The notes under the pieces: model-generated
Databases searched by the model: none
Told to the model about the DNA's origin: nothing
Seen by the model: only the letters and a program-made list of their open reading frames with translations
Program-made: the position numbers and the translations under genes
Assembly: GCF_015140235.1 (NCBI RefSeq)
Contig: NZ_AP023321.1
Coordinates: forward strand, 558,001 to 622,000
From: Solibaculum mannosilyticum
Lineage (GTDB): Bacteria > Bacillota > Clostridia > Oscillospirales > Acutalibacteraceae
Length of the DNA stretch: 64,000 nt
Direction of reading: 5' to 3'
Shown here: positions 61,025-64,000 of the stretch, one piece after another
Position numbering within the stretch: position 1 is the first letter of the stretch
Layout: every line of letters starts with the position of its first letter

Positions 61025-61513
61025 ATGAAACGAAGGGATAAAGAGAATTATTATCTGGACATTGCCGAGACGGTGGCCGAACGCAGCACCTGTTTGCGCC
61101 GCGGATTTGGGGCTATCATCGTGAAAAATGACCAGATCATCGCCACCGGATATAACGGCGCACCGCGGGGATCCAAAAACTGTTCCGATCTAGGGGTCTG
61201 TCTGAGGGAGGAGATGGGAATCCCAAGAGGAGAAAGGTATGAGCTTTGCCGGTCGGTGCATGCCGAAGCAAACGCCATCATCTCAGCCGCCCGCAATGAT
61301 ATGATCGATGCTACGTTATATCTGGCATGTAAGGATATGAAAACCGGTGAACTTGTGGCTGGGACGAACTCTTGCTCCATGTGCAAGCGCCTCATCATCA
61401 ACGCCGGGATCAAACGGGTGGTCATCCGCAACACCAGAGATGAATTTACTGCCATCTATGTTCAGGATTGGGTAGATGACGACAACGCCATCAATGGCAT
61501 CGGTGGGTATTAA
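61025..61513 (+). CDS. Deoxycytidylate deaminase family protein (ComEB-like)
   Basis: A 162-residue zinc deaminase. The catalytic His-Ala-Glu is in SVHAEANAII, and the two zinc cysteines in NSCSMCKRLI; RGFGAIIVKNDQIIATGYNG and APRGSKNCSD are typical of dCMP deaminases, which make dUMP for thymidylate synthesis. GGAGGGAAT precedes the ATG at 61025. Monocistronic, with a terminator. Confidence 0.9.
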   Translation: MKRRDKENYYLDIAETVAERSTCLRRGFGAIIVKNDQIIATGYNGAPRGSKNCSDLGVCLREEMGIPRGERYELCRSVHAEANAIISAARNDMIDATLYLACKDMKTGELVAGTNSCSMCKRLIINAGIKRVVIRNTRDEFTAIYVQDWVDDDNAINGIGGY

Positions 61514-61552
61514 GCGTAAAAGCTGTATTTTAGAGATATAACGATGAAAAGG

Positions 61553-61590
61553 AAAAGAGACGGTTTGTTTTAACAAGCCGTCTCTTTTGT
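61553..61590. terminator. Terminator between dCMP deaminase and metal ATPase genes
   Basis: A 17-bp stem with one mismatch (AAAAGAGACGGTTTGTT with AACAAGCCGTCTCTTTT), likely active in both directions. Confidence 0.88.
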
Positions 61591-61620
61591 ATGATTGATG
61601 GGTATTTTTTACCGGAAAGG

Positions 61621-63501
61621 TCAGGAGGACTTCCTTTTCTTTCTCCATTTAAGCAAGAAGGCGGAATTGATGATGACAAATACCGAACCGGCGTTGTGTA
61701 CCAGTGCGCCTACAACGGGATTCAAAATACCGGTGATGGCCAACACAATGGCTGCAAAATTGAGAGTCATGGAAAAAGTCAGATTGCATTTGATGGTCAG
61801 CATCATCCTTTTGGCAAGCTGGAGCAGATGTGGAATCTCTTTGATGTCGTCGTTGACCAGGGCAATGTCGGCGGCGTCTACTGCGATATCGCTTCCAATG
61901 CCTCCCATGGCGATGCCCACATAGGATTTCTTCAAAGCGGGAGCGTCGTTGATGCCGTCCCCGATCATGCAAACTTGACGTTTTTCATCCTGACACGCGT
62001 CGATATAACGCAGCTTGTCTTCCGGCAGACAGTTCGCCTGGACGTCGTCAATGGACAACTGCTTTGCAATATGGCGGGCGACATTTTCATGATCCCCGGT
62101 TAAGAGGACCGGGATCACGCCGGTCTGCTTGATCTGCGCGATCATACCGGCGGCTTCCGGACGCAGGGTATCGGACAGGGCCAGGAATCCCGCGGCGGCT
62201 GCCTCCACAGCGATGTAAATCACCGTGCATCCGTTATCCAGATGTTGCTTGACTGCATCACGGATTTCCTTTGAGAGATGGATGCATCTCTCTTGCATCA
62301 ATTGTTCGTTGCCGGCCAGAATGCTTTTTCCGGCGACATCGGCTTGAACGCCTCGTCCGGGCAGCATTTGGAATTGCTCTACCGGCAGCAGCTCCTTTTT
62401 TACCTCTGTGCGATAACAGCTGACTACCGCTTTTCCCAGGGGATGCTCAGAACGAAGTTCTGCACCGGCCGCATAAGAATAAAGCTCCTCTTCGGAAACA
62501 TCGGGTAGGAAGCTTTTAACCTGGACGACTTTAGGGGTACCATAGGTTAAAGTGCCTGTTTTATCAAAGGTGAATTTGGAAACCAATGCCAGACGCTCCA
62601 AGGCATCTCCTTCCCGCACGAGGAATCCGTGTTTTGTAGCGTTTCCAATGGCGGCCATAATGGCCGTAGGGGTTGCCAACACCAGAGCGCAGGGGCAAAA
62701 TACGACTAAAATGGTCACAGCGCGGATGATCTCACCGGTGACAAGCCAGGTGATGGCGGCGGCAGTCAGGGCGATGACAACAATCCATGTGGCCCATCTG
62801 TCGGCAATGCCTACGATTTTGGCTTTTCCCGCATCTGCCGATTGTACAAGACGTATCATCCTCTGGATGGAACTGTCTTCCCCAACCTTAGTGGCCTCCA
62901 TGTCAAAAGATCCAAATTGATTGACTGTGCCGCTGGATACCTCATCTCCCGCGACTTTATCAACCGGCAGGGATTCCCCCGTCATGACAGCCTGGTTGAT
63001 GGAGGTTTGCCCGGACCGAATGACACCGTCTACCGGCACCGTCTCGCCGGGAAGTACCCGGAGAATATCTCCCACCTTGACCTCCTCGGCTGGGATGATC
63101 CGTTCCTCCGTCCCCATTAGAACCCTGGCGGTACGGGGCGTCAGATGGACCAATTTCTCGATTCCGGCCCGCGCCTTGGCCACCGTCAGATCCTCCAACA
63201 GCGCGCCCAGCTGCATGATGAACGCCACTTCACCGGCGGCAAAATCTTCCCCTATTACCACCGATGCGATCAGTGCGATGGAAACCAATACGTCCGCCTT
63301 AATGTCAAAGGCGGTGACGAGTCCGATGAAGGCTTCCAGCAGGATGGGAATCCCGCATAATACAATGGCGATCCATGAGGCATCGAAGGGGAGGGGCAAA
63401 AGATCAAAGATGCTGACGATCAATGCGACGGCTGAGAGAATCAGGAAAACAATATCCCGTTTTGTGCCGCCCCATTCCAAAAGCTTCTCCAGTTTTTCCA
63501 T
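61621..63501 (-). CDS. Heavy-metal translocating P1B-type ATPase
   Basis: A 626-residue metal pump without an N-terminal heavy-metal-binding domain. The transmembrane CPC is in VVFCPCALVLATP, the phosphorylated Asp in FDKTGTLTYG, and the nucleotide domain has SEHPLGKAV, TGDHENVA and GDGINDAPAL. The last helix contains VHNAGSVFVIINS rather than a DxG (zinc) or MSSS (copper) pattern, so the metal is uncertain. CsoR-type operators and the adjacent regulator favour copper or a similar soft metal. ATG at 63501 follows AGGAGATG at suitable distance. Confidence 0.92.
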   Translation of the reverse strand: MEKLEKLLEWGGTKRDIVFLILSAVALIVSIFDLLPLPFDASWIAIVLCGIPILLEAFIGLVTAFDIKADVLVSIALIASVVIGEDFAAGEVAFIMQLGALLEDLTVAKARAGIEKLVHLTPRTARVLMGTEERIIPAEEVKVGDILRVLPGETVPVDGVIRSGQTSINQAVMTGESLPVDKVAGDEVSSGTVNQFGSFDMEATKVGEDSSIQRMIRLVQSADAGKAKIVGIADRWATWIVVIALTAAAITWLVTGEIIRAVTILVVFCPCALVLATPTAIMAAIGNATKHGFLVREGDALERLALVSKFTFDKTGTLTYGTPKVVQVKSFLPDVSEEELYSYAAGAELRSEHPLGKAVVSCYRTEVKKELLPVEQFQMLPGRGVQADVAGKSILAGNEQLMQERCIHLSKEIRDAVKQHLDNGCTVIYIAVEAAAAGFLALSDTLRPEAAGMIAQIKQTGVIPVLLTGDHENVARHIAKQLSIDDVQANCLPEDKLRYIDACQDEKRQVCMIGDGINDAPALKKSYVGIAMGGIGSDIAVDAADIALVNDDIKEIPHLLQLAKRMMLTIKCNLTFSMTLNFAAIVLAITGILNPVVGALVHNAGSVFVIINSAFLLKWRKKRKSS

Positions 63502-63515
63502 GACACACATCTCCT

Positions 63516-63537
63516 ATACCTATCGGGGTATAGGTAT
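63516..63537. promoter_or_regulatory. Operator upstream of the metal ATPase
   Basis: A perfect inverted repeat ATACCTAT-CGGGGT-ATAGGTAT, just downstream of the -10 of the ATPase promoter. Eight-base arms and a 6-nt centre match the geometry of the site before csoR. Confidence 0.8.
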
Positions 63538-63566
63538 ATTGTACCAATAGGGGTATGGGTTGTCAA
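63538..63566 (-). promoter_or_regulatory. Promoter of the metal ATPase
   Basis: Minus-strand TTGACA, 17-bp spacer, TACAAT. The spacer contains a further CCATACCCCTATTGG G/C-tract element. Confidence 0.85.
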
Positions 63567-63569
63567 GGC

Positions 63570-63605
63570 GAAAAAAGAAACCCAGCCGCAATTACGACTG
63601 GGTTT
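63570..63605 (-). terminator. Terminator after csoR
   Basis: Minus-strand AAACCCAG/CTGGGTTT stem with a 12-nt loop and a CTTTTTT tail. Confidence 0.88.
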
Positions 63606-63622
63606 GATCTCTAGGAAACGCG

Positions 63623-63898
63623 TCAGGTCATGTTGGCAAAACGCTCCACAGCTTTGGTGAAATTGGCGATGGTCTGGTCGGCGTCTCCATGTTCAATGCC
63701 GTCCCGGACGCAATGCTTAATATGCCCCTCCAACACCACTTGGCCGGCTTTGTGCAGAGCCGATTTTGCAGCGTTGATTTGCGACAGAATATCCTCACAG
63801 GGGACGTCTTCATCCACCATCCGGTCGATGGCCTGAATCTGGCCGATGATCTTTTTCAAACGCCGGTGCAGATTGTCGGCATCCATACATTGTCTCAT
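63623..63898 (-). CDS. csoR: CsoR-family metal-sensing repressor
   Basis: A 91-residue all-helical DUF156 repressor. The Cu(I) ligand set C-H-C appears as the Cys of DEDVPCEDIL and the H-x3-C of EGHIKHCVRDG; HRRLKKIIGQIQAIDRM is the usual first helix. It should repress itself and the downstream metal ATPase and let go on binding metal. GGGAGG precedes the ATG at 63898. A terminator lies between it and the ATPase, so the two are transcribed separately. Confidence 0.92.
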   Translation of the reverse strand: MRQCMDADNLHRRLKKIIGQIQAIDRMVDEDVPCEDILSQINAAKSALHKAGQVVLEGHIKHCVRDGIEHGDADQTIANFTKAVERFANMT

Positions 63899-63909
63899 TT
63901 TTTGCACCT

Positions 63910-63931
63910 CCCATACCGCTGAGGGTATGGG
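63910..63931. promoter_or_regulatory. CsoR operator before csoR
   Basis: A perfect inverted repeat CCCATACC-GCTGAG-GGTATGGG between the promoter and the csoR start. Confidence 0.85.
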
Positions 63932-63935
63932 TACC

Positions 63936-63964
63936 ATTATACTGGGATCCAACCGGCTTGTCAA
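63936..63964 (-). promoter_or_regulatory. Consensus promoter of csoR
   Basis: Minus-strand perfect TTGACA, 17-bp spacer, perfect TATAAT. Confidence 0.92.
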
Positions 63965-64000
63965 CGAAAGGCCTGTTCCCTTCCCGATAAGGACTTTAAT

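Overview
The window looks like a chromosomal segment of an anaerobic, Gram-positive Clostridia bacterium, most likely an Oscillospiraceae/Ruminococcaceae-type gut organism. Several features point this way: an L27 precursor with an N-terminal extension beside its Prp protease, mini-RNase III, three T-box leaders, sortase- and SipW-type surface proteins, ferredoxin-linked indolepyruvate oxidoreductase, an [FeFe]-hydrogenase-like sensor, and a split cobalamin methionine synthase. Most genes follow good AGGAGG-type ribosome binding sites, and TTG or GTG starts are common. I saw no rRNA, tRNA, CRISPR array, insertion sequence or integrase.

Layout. 1-8.6 kb: a truncated YitT protein, a DUF6688-like membrane protein, a sortase-anchored C69 dipeptidase, the rplU-prp-rpmA operon with a probable L21 leader, and obgE-mrnC-yitT-yjbQ. 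8.7-17.8 kb: azlCD and nadE (minus), metF with a two-gene methionine synthase (activation subunit plus MetH core), a lipoprotein, a small DUF3892-like protein, a degenerate aminoglycoside-phosphotransferase-like protein (minus) and a cytoplasmic amidase-domain protein. 17.8-26.9 kb: one tightly packed plus-strand operon of phage morphogenesis genes (terS, terL, portal, scaffold, capsid, connectors, a completion/tube fusion, Dit, Tal). It has its own probable promoter and terminator but no tape measure, lysis, integration or replication genes. 26.9-36.7 kb: a ferredoxin-like protein and Crp/Fnr regulator (divergent), FHA-SEDS-PBP operon, PduL, a secreted Ig/lysozyme-like protein, YbaK, GNAT and prfB.

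36.7-49.7 kb groups aromatic amino acid functions. trpE-trpG and trpB each sit behind a tryptophan-type T-box, with no trpD, trpC, trpF or trpA between them. Further on is an iorA-iorB-paaK operon for aryl-pyruvate oxidation to arylacetyl-CoA/arylacetate. Between them lie two tandem SipW-dependent (TasA/CalY-like) surface proteins that share almost the same 224-residue N-terminus but have different beta-helix C-termini.

49.8-64 kb: a five-gene minus-strand operon (DRTGG, anti-sigma-type ATPase, [FeFe]-hydrogenase-like protein, DRTGG, PHP) that looks like a redox or hydrogen sensing pathway; a small AT-rich divergent XRE module with mirrored operators; a phosphohexomutase; T-box-controlled thrS; an AT-rich island with one secreted protein and two paralogous small membrane proteins; rsmA; a dCMP-deaminase-family enzyme; and a CsoR-regulated heavy-metal P-type ATPase.

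The best candidates for something new are the tape-measure-less capsid cassette (17.8-26.9 kb), the hydrogenase-sensor operon, the mirrored-operator XRE module and the secreted/membrane protein island at 58-60 kb. All functional statements are read from sequence motifs and family knowledge; no database search was run.
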